A stretch of 64,000 bases of DNA, from assembly GCA_965263345.1 (NCBI GenBank), contig CBDHHC010000014.1:11548-75547 (forward strand), given 5' to 3'. The notes under the pieces are model-generated. The model was given only the letters and a program-made list of their open reading frames with translations, searched no databases and was not told the DNA's origin. This DNA comes from CBDHHC01 sp965263345. Its GTDB lineage: Bacteria; Pseudomonadota; Alphaproteobacteria; Rhizobiales; CBDHHC01. Of the stretch, positions 35,990 through 45,386 are shown piece after piece; the first letter of the stretch is position 1, and each line of letters opens with the position of its first letter. Both the position numbers and the translations under genes were made by a program.

Positions 35990-37246
35990 ATGTCATTAAA
36001 AAAATACATGATCATAAAATATATCATTCTAAGCGCATGTATTTTAACGATATCACAAGCTCAAGCACAAGAAAGCCGAGTGGAAGTTGGATCTTTAACA
36101 TGTAGAGTTGAAGGAAGTTCTGGCTTCGTTTTTGGCTCTACTAAAAATTTAAAATGCACATATAGGCCTTTAAATGCAAAACCTATTGAAAAATATACAG
36201 GTACAATATCTAAATATGGTATAGATTTTGGAATTACAGGCAAAACAATATTTATCTGGGCTGTTCTAGCAAAAAGTCGAGATTTACCAAAAGGAGCATT
36301 TTCTGGAAAATACAAAGGCATCTCAGCAAAGGCATCAATCGGTGCAGGTCTTGGCTTAAAACTGCTTGTTGGTGGGTCTGATAATACAATTGCTTTACAG
36401 CCACTTAGCGTTCAAGCCCAAACAGGTTTGAATATAGCACTGGCTGTAGAAACACTTAAACTAAAGACGATAGAAACAAAAACTACTTTTCAAGAAAATT
36501 CAGAAAACAACATAAAATATCGTCTATGTGGTACAACCATTACGTATGCTCCTGGAGATACACTCTATAATATAGCATCGCGCTGTGGCACAACCTTAGA
36601 TGCGTTACTAGAAAATAATAAAAAAATCACAAATGTAATAAATATCCCAATTGGCACAAAAATCATTGTACCGAATTATCCATTACCTAGCCCAAATCAG
36701 AACTGTGGCCTGTATGAAATAGCAAAAAAGAATGAAACACTTACGAATATTGCTCATAAGTGTAAAATTTCTTTAGGGGCTCTTATTAACGAGAATCCTC
36801 AATTACCGTATAGAAAACCTTTAAAAGAAGGTGACAAAATCTCAATTCCATCTTACCCAACTCCTTTAGTAAGAAGATCATGCGATAAAGAAATTACTTT
36901 AGGTGTAAACGGAAGCCCTTTCCAAACTTTAAATAGTATAGCAGAAATCTGTGGGACAACAATTGCCGCCCTTTTACAAGCAAATCCAAAGATAAAAAAT
37001 GTAAGAAATATCAAGAAAAACACGAAAATAAACATCCCACAAATTCCTCTCCCAATTGCGCAAACAAAATGCGGTTCGAACACAATTGCCCTAAAAGGAG
37101 AGACAATTTATGCAATTGCATTACGCTGTCAAACAACCCCAGGTGCAATTATTGACTTAAATGAAGAACTTGGAAAATATGATATTATTCCAGAAGGCCA
37201 AACAATAAGAATTGCAAGTCAAACACTTCCAATGCCAAATCAATAA
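35990..37246 (+). CDS. Secreted DUF992-LysM repeat protein
   Basis: A 418-residue exported protein. A signal peptide covers about 1-27 (ILTISQAQA). Residues about 30-155 form a DUF992 domain (VGSLTCRVEGSSGFVFGS ... KGISAKASIGAGLGLKLL). Four LysM-like repeats follow, at about 176-230, 236-290, 297-352 and 360-412; each has a G-E/D-T-L/I-x-x-I-A core. Each repeat has two Cys (180/199, 239/258, 298/321, 361/380), which suggests one disulfide per repeat in the periplasm. LysM binds peptidoglycan. The DUF992 role is unknown. The gene converges on msrAB and shares a terminator hairpin. Confidence 0.82.
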   Translation: MSLKKYMIIKYIILSACILTISQAQAQESRVEVGSLTCRVEGSSGFVFGSTKNLKCTYRPLNAKPIEKYTGTISKYGIDFGITGKTIFIWAVLAKSRDLPKGAFSGKYKGISAKASIGAGLGLKLLVGGSDNTIALQPLSVQAQTGLNIALAVETLKLKTIETKTTFQENSENNIKYRLCGTTITYAPGDTLYNIASRCGTTLDALLENNKKITNVINIPIGTKIIVPNYPLPSPNQNCGLYEIAKKNETLTNIAHKCKISLGALINENPQLPYRKPLKEGDKISIPSYPTPLVRRSCDKEITLGVNGSPFQTLNSIAEICGTTIAALLQANPKIKNVRNIKKNTKINIPQIPLPIAQTKCGSNTIALKGETIYAIALRCQTTPGAIIDLNEELGKYDIIPEGQTIRIASQTLPMPNQ

Positions 37247-37256
37247 GACAAAATCA

Positions 37257-37283
37257 GGTGACTTTTGAAATTCAAAAGTCACC
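37257..37283. terminator. Bidirectional terminator-like hairpin
   Basis: A perfect 13-bp inverted repeat (GGTGACTTTTGAA and TTCAAAAGTCACC) around a single base sits between the convergent LysM and msrAB stops. The T-runs are poor on both sides. Confidence 0.65.
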
Positions 37284-37293
37284 CAAGTATATA

Positions 37294-38268
37294 CTACTTA
37301 ATTGCCCATTCTGGACGAATATAATGACACGTATATCCGTTTGGATAGCGCTCCAGATAATCCTGATGCTCAGGCTCCGCTAGATAAAAATCTCGAACGC
37401 GAACGACTTCCGTTATAACTGGCTTAGAGAATACACCCGCATCTTGGATATCTTTAATAACCTTTGCAGCGGCATCCGCTTCTTCTTGATCTGCAACAAA
37501 AATAGCTGAACGATATTGCGTTCCAATGTCATTCCCTTGACGGTTAAGGGTAGTGGGGTCATGAATTTGGAAAAAAAACTTCAGCAAATCTTCATAATTG
37601 ACTTTAAGAGGATCATATTCTAATTCAAGAGCCTCTGCATGACCTGTATCTCCCTTTTTAATATGATTATAAGTTGGATTATGAAGCTCACCACCTGTAT
37701 AACCAACACGTGTTTTAACAACTCCTGGAAGCTTACGAAAAAGATCTTGCATTCCCCAGAAACATCCTCCAGCGAGAACTGCACGCTTCAATCCATTTTT
37801 TACTTGACTAACGCTCTTTAACTGACCAGCTGGAATAAAATTAACATAATCACCATACCCATCAGACTGCATCCTTTCTAAAGGAATAAAACGTAAAGAA
37901 GCAGAATTGATACAATATCTCAGCCCAGTTGGTTTTGGACCATCAGGAAAGACATGACCTAAATGACTATCACCATGCTTCGATCGCACCTCAATCCTGT
38001 TCATACCATGGCTTGTGTCACGAACCTCTATAATATTATCTGGAGCAATAGGACGTGTAAAACTTGGCCACCCACTCCCGCTATCAAACTTGTCAATTGA
38101 TGCAAATAAGGGTTCTCCACTCACAATATCAACATACAGACCAGCCTCTTTGTGATCCCAGAATTCATTCTGAAAAGCACGTTCTGTTGCATCATTCTGT
38201 GTGACTTCATACTGTTGCTTGGTGAGATTGGAGAGAGCTTCAGGTGTCTTGCTATAGCGATCTTTCAT
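37294..38268 (-). CDS. msrAB: Bifunctional methionine sulfoxide reductase MsrB-MsrA
   Basis: A 324-residue fusion that repairs both R- and S-methionine sulfoxide. The N-terminal MsrB half (1-150) has GSGWPSF (64-70), DSHLGHVF and the catalytic C119 in RYCINSASLRF. The C-terminal MsrA half (about 160-324) has the catalytic C169 in GGCFWGM, GYTGG and the recycling-region C near the end (YTCHYIRPEW). The usual zinc-binding CxxC of MsrB is absent: that position reads LYVDIVSG. No signal peptide is seen, so the enzyme is cytoplasmic. The order B-A is the reverse of the common A-B fusion. Confidence 0.94.
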   Translation of the reverse strand: MKDRYSKTPEALSNLTKQQYEVTQNDATERAFQNEFWDHKEAGLYVDIVSGEPLFASIDKFDSGSGWPSFTRPIAPDNIIEVRDTSHGMNRIEVRSKHGDSHLGHVFPDGPKPTGLRYCINSASLRFIPLERMQSDGYGDYVNFIPAGQLKSVSQVKNGLKRAVLAGGCFWGMQDLFRKLPGVVKTRVGYTGGELHNPTYNHIKKGDTGHAEALELEYDPLKVNYEDLLKFFFQIHDPTTLNRQGNDIGTQYRSAIFVADQEEADAAAKVIKDIQDAGVFSKPVITEVVRVRDFYLAEPEHQDYLERYPNGYTCHYIRPEWAIK

Positions 38269-38619
38269 AATAGTTCTCAGTTTCTTTGAAAATAATGTTC
38301 CTAATATATTATACTTTTAAAGAAATGGTGGTGCTGATTCTAGGCCACATCAAGGGGGATAACAAATAAGTTATATATAATTACATGAAAGAAAATCGCA
38401 TATCAAAACAAAAGATAATGTTGATTATCTTAGGTATAAGGGTTTATTCTGTTTAAAACATTTATAGATTAAATGTCGTAAACAGATAAAATTATAATAG
38501 TATTTTTGTGCTATGCACAATAAATTTTATCTATTTAGGATATTTCATACGCAAAAGTGTAAGAGATATCGACACGACTCATGAACATAATTTGATATAA
38601 AAAGAACTGAACACTTATC
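38269..38619. other. Divergent intergenic region msrAB / ggt
   Basis: 351 AT-rich bases between divergent genes. Both promoters must lie here. I see no operator, riboswitch or reading frame that I can support. Confidence 0.5.
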
Positions 38620-40404
38620 ATGCTCCAGACCATAACGCTTAAAATTATATTCATTTTTCTTGCACTCTGCATTTTACACTCAAATTCATATTCGCAAAAA
38701 TCAACCGTCCAAGAGCAAGATAAAGCTCAACCCAACCCAAAAGCTGAACCAGAAAAAGAAACTGGTAAAAGCAAAAAAAAGCTAGTTAGAGCCCAAAAAT
38801 ACATGATCGTGGCAGCCAACCCTTATGCAAGCAAAGCAGGTGACGAGATACTATCTAAAGGCGGAAATGCAATAGATGCTATGATTGCTGCACAACTGGT
38901 TCTCAACCTTGTAGAACCTCAATCGTCCGGCATTGGTGGGGGAGCATTTCTACTTTACTGGGATAATGCGAAGAAAAAACTCCATACCTATGACGGACGA
39001 GAAGCGGCTCCTTTATCTGTCAAAGCAAACCATTTTATTGATAAAGATGGCAACACATTAGGTTTTCAAGAAGCAATACAACAAGGCTTGGCAATTGGTG
39101 TTCCAGGTGTCGTAAAACTTCTTGAGACAACACACAAAAAATACGGAAAACTAAGCTGGCAAGAGATCTTTCAACCAGCAATCAACTTGTCACAAAAAGG
39201 TTTTAAAGTCTCAGAGAGACTTAATAAACTTCTTAAGGCTACAGGTGCAAAAAAATTTGGTCCTGATGCACAATCATATTTCTTCAATCAGAACGGTGAA
39301 GCATGGCCAGTGGGACATGTACTAAAAAACCCAACTTTTGCAAAAACATTGAGTTTAATTTCTCTCAAAGGATCTCAAGCTTTTTACTCAGGTGAATTAT
39401 CCAAGCAAATTATTGACAAAGTAAATATTGTAAGCGATGGCAAAAATGGTATGAGCTTGCAAGATCTCTCTGGGTATAAGATTAAAAAAAGGGATCCAGT
39501 TTGCATAAAGTATAGGTCACATAAGATATGCGGAATGGGCCTTCCTTCCTCAGGAGGTCTAACAGTTTCCCAAGTTCTCAAACTGATTGAACCTTATGAT
39601 CTTAAAGCAGGCATAGAGGATCACCAAACACTGCATTACATAGTAGAAGCTCAAAAGCTAGCATATGCCGATAGAGGCCGCTATATGGCTGATCCAGACT
39701 TTGTTCCGCCTCCCAAAGGGTTATTAGATAAAAATTACCTTGAGAAAAGACGTAAAAAAATCAATAAAACTCAAGCCATGAAGAAGGCACTATCAGGCAC
39801 TCCAAAATTTGTAAAACAAGGATTTTATGGCAACGATAAAACCATAGAAAGTTCTGGCACGAGCCATATTTCAATCGTCGACCAGGAAGGCAACGCTGTT
39901 TCATACACGACGACAATCGAAACTGCGTTTGGCTCAAAAGTAATGATTGGGGGCTTCTTACTGAATAATGAACTAACAGATTTCTCATTCACCCCTATAG
40001 ATATCCAAGGACGTCCTGTTGCAAATCGAATTGAACCTGGAAAACGTCCTAGGTCCTCAATGGCACCAACAATTGTTTTCGATAAAAAAGGAAACGTAGA
40101 GCTTGTACTGGGGTCACCGGGAGGAAGTCGAATTATCCTATACGTGCTAAAAACGCTGATAGCTATGATAGACTGGGACATGGATCAGCAACAAGCGGTC
40201 GAACTCACTAATTTTGGGTCCAGAAATGGTCCATTTGAAATGGAAAAGCCCGGTTTAGGTTTGACCAAACTTTTCCTTCAGTCTTATGGACACAAAATTA
40301 AACTATCTTCAATGACAAGTGGTTTACATGTAATATTAAAAACCAAACAAGGTATGTATAGCGGTGTCGATCCAAGGCGAGAAGGTGAAGCTTTAGGAAA
40401 ATAA
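38620..40404 (+). CDS. ggt: Gamma-glutamyltransferase
   Basis: A 594-residue periplasmic Ntn-hydrolase that cleaves glutathione and transfers the gamma-glutamyl group. A signal peptide covers about 1-25. The Lys/Glu-rich linker (30-58) is followed by the catalytic body: AANPYASKAGDEIL, GIGGGAFLLY (104-113), YDGREAAP with the glutamate-binding R127, and the self-cleavage site with nucleophile T414 in SSGTSHISIVD. The small-subunit PRSSMAPTIVF and GSPGGSRI are present. The length is normal. The protein is made as one chain and splits in two. It is a single gene. Confidence 0.95.
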   Translation: MLQTITLKIIFIFLALCILHSNSYSQKSTVQEQDKAQPNPKAEPEKETGKSKKKLVRAQKYMIVAANPYASKAGDEILSKGGNAIDAMIAAQLVLNLVEPQSSGIGGGAFLLYWDNAKKKLHTYDGREAAPLSVKANHFIDKDGNTLGFQEAIQQGLAIGVPGVVKLLETTHKKYGKLSWQEIFQPAINLSQKGFKVSERLNKLLKATGAKKFGPDAQSYFFNQNGEAWPVGHVLKNPTFAKTLSLISLKGSQAFYSGELSKQIIDKVNIVSDGKNGMSLQDLSGYKIKKRDPVCIKYRSHKICGMGLPSSGGLTVSQVLKLIEPYDLKAGIEDHQTLHYIVEAQKLAYADRGRYMADPDFVPPPKGLLDKNYLEKRRKKINKTQAMKKALSGTPKFVKQGFYGNDKTIESSGTSHISIVDQEGNAVSYTTTIETAFGSKVMIGGFLLNNELTDFSFTPIDIQGRPVANRIEPGKRPRSSMAPTIVFDKKGNVELVLGSPGGSRIILYVLKTLIAMIDWDMDQQQAVELTNFGSRNGPFEMEKPGLGLTKLFLQSYGHKIKLSSMTSGLHVILKTKQGMYSGVDPRREGEALGK

Positions 40405-40618
40405 TATTAACGTTAGGGCCATTATACCTCTACCATTCGGTATGGACGTTAAATGGTTAATCACTGCAAAGATACAACAGCCCTTATGAGCTTCTTACGA
40501 AATGAAGATTAATATCCGTCGTTTAAAGCATATCTCCTATGACAGAATATCACACATTAAAACTCCTATTTATGATAAATAATGATAGAAACAGCATAAA
40601 ATCGGAGTAAAAACTAAT
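40405..40618. other. Intergenic region before the thi operon
   Basis: 214 bases. A nested inverted repeat (TTAACGT ... ACGTTAA enclosing TACC ... GGTA) lies about 10-60 bases after the ggt stop and may end that transcript. I looked for a TPP riboswitch before thiO and found no CTGAGA-type core. Confidence 0.45.
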
Positions 40619-41620
40619 TTGACTACCAAATCAGTCACAATTTTAGGAGCTGGCATCACTGGGCTTTGGCAAGCATTCCTGCTTGGGAAACAAGGCTACA
40701 AGGTTACCTTAATTGATAAATCAGAGTTTGCCTTCCAACACAGCTCAAGCAAATATGCCGGGGCTATGCTAGCGCCATATTGTGAAGAGGAAAGCTCAGA
40801 ACAAATTGTAAGGATACTAGGTATCCAATCAAAAAAAATTTGGCAAACCCATTATCCTAATATTGTAGAAAATGGCACAATAGTTTTAGCACAACCCCGT
40901 GAGCAACAAGAACTCGTGAGATTTGCTCGCATGACCCAAGAATATAAAACAATAAATTCCAATCAAATTATTAACTTAGAACCAGACTTGGGAAACCGAT
41001 TCGGAAATGGATTATTCTTTGAAAATGAAGCGCATATGGTCCCACGCAATGCAATGCAATTCCTTTTAGACGAAATAAAAAATATTGGCGTAAAATGTTA
41101 TTTTGGCACGGAAACCAAGCCAGCCAACGACGGTGATTGGACAATTGACTGTCGTGGGATTGGAGCTCAACAAGACCTCATAAACCTAAGGGGTGTGCGT
41201 GGAGAACGAATTATCATAAAATCAAATGATGTAAAACTTAATCGACCAATCCGCCTCTTACACCCTCGCTTCCCAATCTATATTGTTCCCTGGCCTGATG
41301 GATACTATATGATAGGAGCAACTGTGATAGAATCTGATGACCAGCGAAATGTAACTGTACGGTCTGCTCTAGAACTTCTGTCTACCACCTATTCTCTACA
41401 TCCCGCGTTCTCAGAAAGTGAAATTATTGAGATGGGAGCTGGTATTCGCCCTGCTTTTCCAGATAATATCCCTAAAATCATTAGAAGGGGCAGAAAAATA
41501 TATATAAACGGCCTATATCGTCATGGTTTTCTACTTGCTCCTATACTTGCAGATATGGTTGTAAAATATCTAGAAACCGGAGAGAGAAATAAGGAGATTT
41601 TCGTTGAAGATACACCTTAA
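40619..41620 (+). CDS. thiO: Glycine oxidase ThiO (thiamine biosynthesis)
   Basis: A 333-residue FAD-dependent amine oxidase that makes the dehydroglycine used by ThiG for the thiazole ring. The FAD-binding Rossmann motif is VTILGAGITGLWQA (about 6-19), followed by VTLIDKSEF. The substrate-domain motif YAGAMLAPY and the C-terminal GLYRHGFLLAPILA are typical of ThiO/DadA-type oxidases. The start is TTG 40619 with GGAG about 11 bases upstream. It overlaps thiS by 17 bp and is first in thiOSGE. Confidence 0.9.
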   Translation: MTTKSVTILGAGITGLWQAFLLGKQGYKVTLIDKSEFAFQHSSSKYAGAMLAPYCEEESSEQIVRILGIQSKKIWQTHYPNIVENGTIVLAQPREQQELVRFARMTQEYKTINSNQIINLEPDLGNRFGNGLFFENEAHMVPRNAMQFLLDEIKNIGVKCYFGTETKPANDGDWTIDCRGIGAQQDLINLRGVRGERIIIKSNDVKLNRPIRLLHPRFPIYIVPWPDGYYMIGATVIESDDQRNVTVRSALELLSTTYSLHPAFSESEIIEMGAGIRPAFPDNIPKIIRRGRKIYINGLYRHGFLLAPILADMVVKYLETGERNKEIFVEDTP

Positions 41621-41801
41621 TGGCAAATTAATAGAAACTGATGCAAAAAACTTAGGTCAGCTTTGTTCTCAACTTGGTTTTGAAGATAAAAAAATTGCCA
41701 CAGCTATGAATGGTTATTTTGTTCCTGTAAGTGAAAGACCCCAGACCAGCATAAATGAAAATGATGAAATTGAAATCTTATCGCCAAGACAAGGTGGCTA
41801 A
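41604..41801 (+). CDS. thiS: Sulfur carrier protein ThiS
   Basis: A 65-residue ubiquitin-like carrier that brings sulfur to the thiazole ring as a C-terminal thiocarboxylate. It ends in the required Gly-Gly (SPRQGG) and begins MKIHLNGKLIE. The start is TTG 41604, with AAGGAG 8 bases upstream, inside the end of thiO. Its stop overlaps the thiG start (TAATG), so translation is coupled. Confidence 0.93.
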   Translation: MKIHLNGKLIETDAKNLGQLCSQLGFEDKKIATAMNGYFVPVSERPQTSINENDEIEILSPRQGG

Positions 41802-42613
41802 TGACACAAAATACTGAAATACAGAGCCCACTCAAACTATATAATACGTCTATTCAATCGCGTCTATTGTTGGGAACTGCTCAATATCCGTCACCAGAAA
41901 TTCTTCGTCAGTCAATTATCCAAAGCAAGACTGAGATCGTAACTGTATCTCTACGACGAGAAGCGTCACAAGAAAAAACAGGACAACGCTTCTGGGATCT
42001 AATTAAAGAATTAAATGTAAAAATTTTACCGAATACAGCAGGTTGCAGAACTCCTAAAGAAGCGATAACCACAGCACAAATGGCACGCGAACTTTTTGAA
42101 ACACCATGGATCAAACTCGAGGTAATTGCAAATGATGACACATTACAACCTGATGTTTTTGGTTTGCTAGAAGCTGCTAAAGAACTTATAAAACAAGGTT
42201 TCCAAGTATTTCCCTACATGACAGAAGACTTAAGTCTTGCAGAAAAACTGGTAACTGCAGGATGTCAGGTTCTAATGCCTTGGGGAGCTCCTATAGGCTC
42301 AGGTCGTGGTCTAAACAATCCAACGGGTTTAAAAACTCTACGAGCTTATTTCAAAGATATTCCTCTCATAATTGATGCAGGAATTGGAGCACCATCACAT
42401 GCATGCCAAGCGATGGAAATGGGATATGATGCAATATTGCTCAATACAGCCATCGCAAAAGCAATAGAACCAATTAATATGTCAAAAGCATTTAACCAAG
42501 CAATTACAGCAGGACATGTAGCCTATTTATCTGGTATAATTGAACCAAGAGACATGGCTGTGCCATCTACCCCAGTTGCGGGAACACCTTTTTTTGAGAT
42601 CGATAATGCTTGA
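41801..42613 (+). CDS. thiG: Thiazole synthase ThiG
   Basis: A 270-residue TIM-barrel enzyme that forms the thiazole phosphate of thiamine from deoxyxylulose phosphate, dehydroglycine and ThiS-thiocarboxylate. Landmarks are LLGTAQYPSPE, KILPNTAGC (with the nearby conserved Lys/Glu region), GWKVFPY-like QVFPYMTEDLSLAEKL, MPWGAPIGSGRG, and LIIDAGIGAPSHACQAMEMG. It is about 10 residues longer than E. coli ThiG at the N-terminus. It overlaps thiS by 1 bp and thiE by 8 bp. Confidence 0.96.
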   Translation: MTQNTEIQSPLKLYNTSIQSRLLLGTAQYPSPEILRQSIIQSKTEIVTVSLRREASQEKTGQRFWDLIKELNVKILPNTAGCRTPKEAITTAQMARELFETPWIKLEVIANDDTLQPDVFGLLEAAKELIKQGFQVFPYMTEDLSLAEKLVTAGCQVLMPWGAPIGSGRGLNNPTGLKTLRAYFKDIPLIIDAGIGAPSHACQAMEMGYDAILLNTAIAKAIEPINMSKAFNQAITAGHVAYLSGIIEPRDMAVPSTPVAGTPFFEIDNA

Positions 42614-43190
42614 TAAATTTTACCCAATAGTCCCAGACATAACCTGGCTGGAAAAAATTGTCCCTTTAGGGGTTAAAACGGTACAGTTAAGGTTGAAGAA
42701 TGCTGATACAGCTCAGATAAAAAAACAAATCATTTCAAGCATTAAAATATGCAAAGAATATCATTGCCAACTCATCATAAATGATTATTGGAAAGAAGCT
42801 ATTGAACTAGGAGCGAATTATATTCATCTTGGCCAAGAAGATTTAGCAAAAGCAAATTTATCGGAAATAAAATCTGCAGGTTTAAAACTTGGTTTATCAA
42901 CGCATGATCATCATGAATTAGAAATAGCGATAAATGCTGAACCTGATTACATAGCCTTAGGTCCAATTTATGAAACAAAACTCAAAAAGATGAAATGGTC
43001 CCCACAAGGCTTGGAACGCATTACAGAATGGAAATCAATGCTATCTTGCCCTCTTGTTGCCATAGGAGGAATTACATTAGAACGTGCCCCAATGGTTTTT
43101 GAGGCTGGAGCAGACTCTATTGCAGTGGTGACAGACATCATCACTCATCCTAAGCCAGAAGAACGTATTAAAAATTGGTTATTGATCTAA
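42606..43190 (+). CDS. thiE: Thiamine-phosphate synthase ThiE
   Basis: A 194-residue enzyme that joins the pyrimidine and thiazole moieties to make thiamine phosphate. Motifs are KTVQLRLKNAD (substrate phosphate region), LIINDYWKEAIELGANYIHLGQEDL, YIALGPIYETKLKKM, and VAIGGITLERAPMVFEAGADSIAVVTDI. I start it at ATG 42606 (MLDKFYPIVPD) because that fits the family; a longer frame upstream lies inside thiG. The 8-bp overlap with thiG indicates coupling. Some family members are slightly longer. Confidence 0.93.
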   Translation: MLDKFYPIVPDITWLEKIVPLGVKTVQLRLKNADTAQIKKQIISSIKICKEYHCQLIINDYWKEAIELGANYIHLGQEDLAKANLSEIKSAGLKLGLSTHDHHELEIAINAEPDYIALGPIYETKLKKMKWSPQGLERITEWKSMLSCPLVAIGGITLERAPMVFEAGADSIAVVTDIITHPKPEERIKNWLLI

Positions 43191-43209
43191 AAACATTACG
43201 GACAATTCC

Positions 43210-44097
43210 ATGGCATATAAACTAAAGCTAAATGAAACGATAGAAGAATCCATAAAATCTGCAGCAAATGAGCAACTCAAAAAAGCAATTAAACATTTAA
43301 GTGCTCAAAAAACTCCAACGATGGGTGTCCACGAAACGAGGAAGAATCTAAAAAGGACACGAGCATTATTAAGATTAATCCAGCCAGTTATTTCAAAATC
43401 TCATTTTCAAAAAGAAAATATGCGTTTAAGAGATATTGCACGCATCATGTCAGGAACTCGTGATATTCAAGCAATGATTGAAACCATCCTGAAACTTCAA
43501 ACTAATTTTGCATTAAATACTCAGGACCTAATTATACTACCTCTGATCCAACTTTTGCAGAAAAATAAAAAAGCCTCAGAAAAAAAAATAAAAAAATACT
43601 CTCACGAAAATATCTTGAAAGATCTAAAGGGGGCTCAAAGTTTTTTCGAAAATTTAAGCTTTGAGCAAACAGGTATAGATTGTATTTTACCTGGCTTACA
43701 AAACATTTATGCAAAAGGCCAGCAACAGATGCAAATAGCATATTCAGAATGCAGTATTGATGCCTTTCATGAGTGGAGAAAATTTTTACAATATCACTGG
43801 AGACATATTCAGTTTATCTCACCCATCTGGCCAGAGCTATTTGAAGTAAAAAATCAACAAACCTCTGAGGTTTCAGAGTTTTTGGGAACACACAATGATC
43901 TATCAAATCTAATAGATTTTGTGAACCAGCACACATCTGATATGCAAAATAAAAAAGACACTGTAAAGTTTATCGAATTATGTGATGATTGGCGTTTAGA
44001 ACAACGAAAGTTTGCAGAAATACCAGGATTAAGAATCTACGCTGAAAGCCCAGAAGCATTAGCAGCACGCATTAAAGCATATTGGCAGGCATTTTGA
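43210..44097 (+). CDS. CHAD domain protein
   Basis: A 295-residue all-helical CHAD protein. The conserved basic positions that bind polyphosphate are visible: VHETRKNLKRTRALLRLI (about 40-57), RDIARIMSGTRDIQAMI (about 76-92), FHEWRKFLQYHWRHIQF (about 180-196) and LGTHNDLSNLI (about 220-230). It starts 19 bp after thiE on the same strand and could be the last gene of that operon, though no functional link is known. CHAD domains associate with polyphosphate granules; a role here is inference. Confidence 0.88.
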   Translation: MAYKLKLNETIEESIKSAANEQLKKAIKHLSAQKTPTMGVHETRKNLKRTRALLRLIQPVISKSHFQKENMRLRDIARIMSGTRDIQAMIETILKLQTNFALNTQDLIILPLIQLLQKNKKASEKKIKKYSHENILKDLKGAQSFFENLSFEQTGIDCILPGLQNIYAKGQQQMQIAYSECSIDAFHEWRKFLQYHWRHIQFISPIWPELFEVKNQQTSEVSEFLGTHNDLSNLIDFVNQHTSDMQNKKDTVKFIELCDDWRLEQRKFAEIPGLRIYAESPEALAARIKAYWQAF

Positions 44098-44106
44098 GCA
44101 AGTAAA

Positions 44107-45192
44107 TTATTCAGCAACTGATTGTTCCAGTGCATGTTGACGTGTCTTCCAGAATCGCATCACCCTTTGGGCGTCTTGGAATCTAAAACGATCATAAGCA
44201 GAAACAAGAGAAATCACCTGATTTGGTGTAAATTCAGCCTTTATAAATGGCGACATAATAATAACTTTAAAAACAGTAACGCTAATATCATTAGCTTTAC
44301 ATAAAACAATCAAAGATTTTCCTGACTTATCTTCAATAATTTTAAGAATGACAGCTTCATCAGAACAAGTGATGGTTGCCAAAGTAATGATAAACTCAAA
44401 TCTTTTATTTTGTTTAATCAAGCCAATAATTTTTCGTTCCGTTAATTCACCACGTTCTGAAAGTTTACGAATTCTTGTTTTAACCATATCATACGCATCA
44501 CCCGAAAAACTCTCAGCAACATCCCGAATAGAATTCTCTAGAGCTTCTAAATCTTCGACATCGCATTTTTCTAAAATTGTCTGCTTAAGTTCTTCAGCAA
44601 CATAAGAATACATTCCAGCAATAACTTTCGGAGAAATGTCCTGACGTTTAATCAATGGCTTCTGTAAAATTTCAGAGGTTTGCGCCCGCTCAGCTACTTT
44701 ATGAGAAGTTTCCTCAGCAATGACAGCATTCTCATTATTTAACAAACTTTCAACAGTATGATCATCTCCGTTTTCAACAATAGCATCAGAGAGATCTTCA
44801 CCAATATCAGTACGTTTTGTAATTTCCAGAAGATACTCTTGCCCTTTTTGCTCACAAATTTCAATCAAGTCTTCTTGACTTAACAGCGGGCTATTTTTGA
44901 GGACACTACCAGCAACATGAATAACATCATTTGCAAAGCTCTTCATCAAATTATAAGGAGCATTACAATCTACAGCAAAACGTTCTGCTATTTCTTGGCG
45001 TGTTTCAACCTCGAAATCATCAGATAATTTCTGGATTATATCACCAAAATTATCTTTCTGATGCTCTGTATGTTTTGATGAATCAATTAGAAAAACATCA
45101 GTGATATCTCTTAAAAGTTGACGACGTTTCTCACTGGATGGCTCTTTTGCCAAATCTATAAGTGCCTCTAAATCACTTAAATTATTGGCCAT
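44107..45192 (-). CDS. DUF2336 domain protein
   Basis: A 361-residue soluble helical protein of the alphaproteobacterial DUF2336 family, made of HEAT-like repeats. It starts at ATG 45192 (MANNLSDLEALIDLAKEP), preceded by GGGG. The frame extends to 45324, but that part is Cys/Phe/Tyr-rich and unlike coding sequence. The body has repeats such as ISERFAVDCNAPYNLMKSFANDVIHVAGSVL-like segments and the pair LLSQEDLIEI. No catalytic motif is visible. Its stop is 9 bp from the stop of the CHAD gene. Confidence 0.78.
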   Translation of the reverse strand: MANNLSDLEALIDLAKEPSSEKRRQLLRDITDVFLIDSSKHTEHQKDNFGDIIQKLSDDFEVETRQEIAERFAVDCNAPYNLMKSFANDVIHVAGSVLKNSPLLSQEDLIEICEQKGQEYLLEITKRTDIGEDLSDAIVENGDDHTVESLLNNENAVIAEETSHKVAERAQTSEILQKPLIKRQDISPKVIAGMYSYVAEELKQTILEKCDVEDLEALENSIRDVAESFSGDAYDMVKTRIRKLSERGELTERKIIGLIKQNKRFEFIITLATITCSDEAVILKIIEDKSGKSLIVLCKANDISVTVFKVIIMSPFIKAEFTPNQVISLVSAYDRFRFQDAQRVMRFWKTRQHALEQSVAE

Positions 45193-45386
45193 ATCCTCAA
45201 AACCCCGAAAAATCACAAAACCGTTCAATTTTCTCGAAAAAAGAAAAGTTATAAAATAACAACGAAAGCACCTTGCATAAAAACAAGAACAGCTGATAAC
45301 GCTGTAATAGTCCGAGTATCTCATAGATAATTTAATAGAGTGTAAGCAAAATAATTATAAATCATATAGAATCCAAATATTTCAAC

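Noticed and set aside
40405..40618. A TPP riboswitch before the thiamine operon
   Set aside because: No CTGAGA-type core or paired P2-P5 layout was found.
45193..45324. N-terminal extension of the DUF2336 protein
   Set aside because: It is rich in Cys, Phe and Tyr, unlike the rest, and family members start at MANNLSDLEAL.
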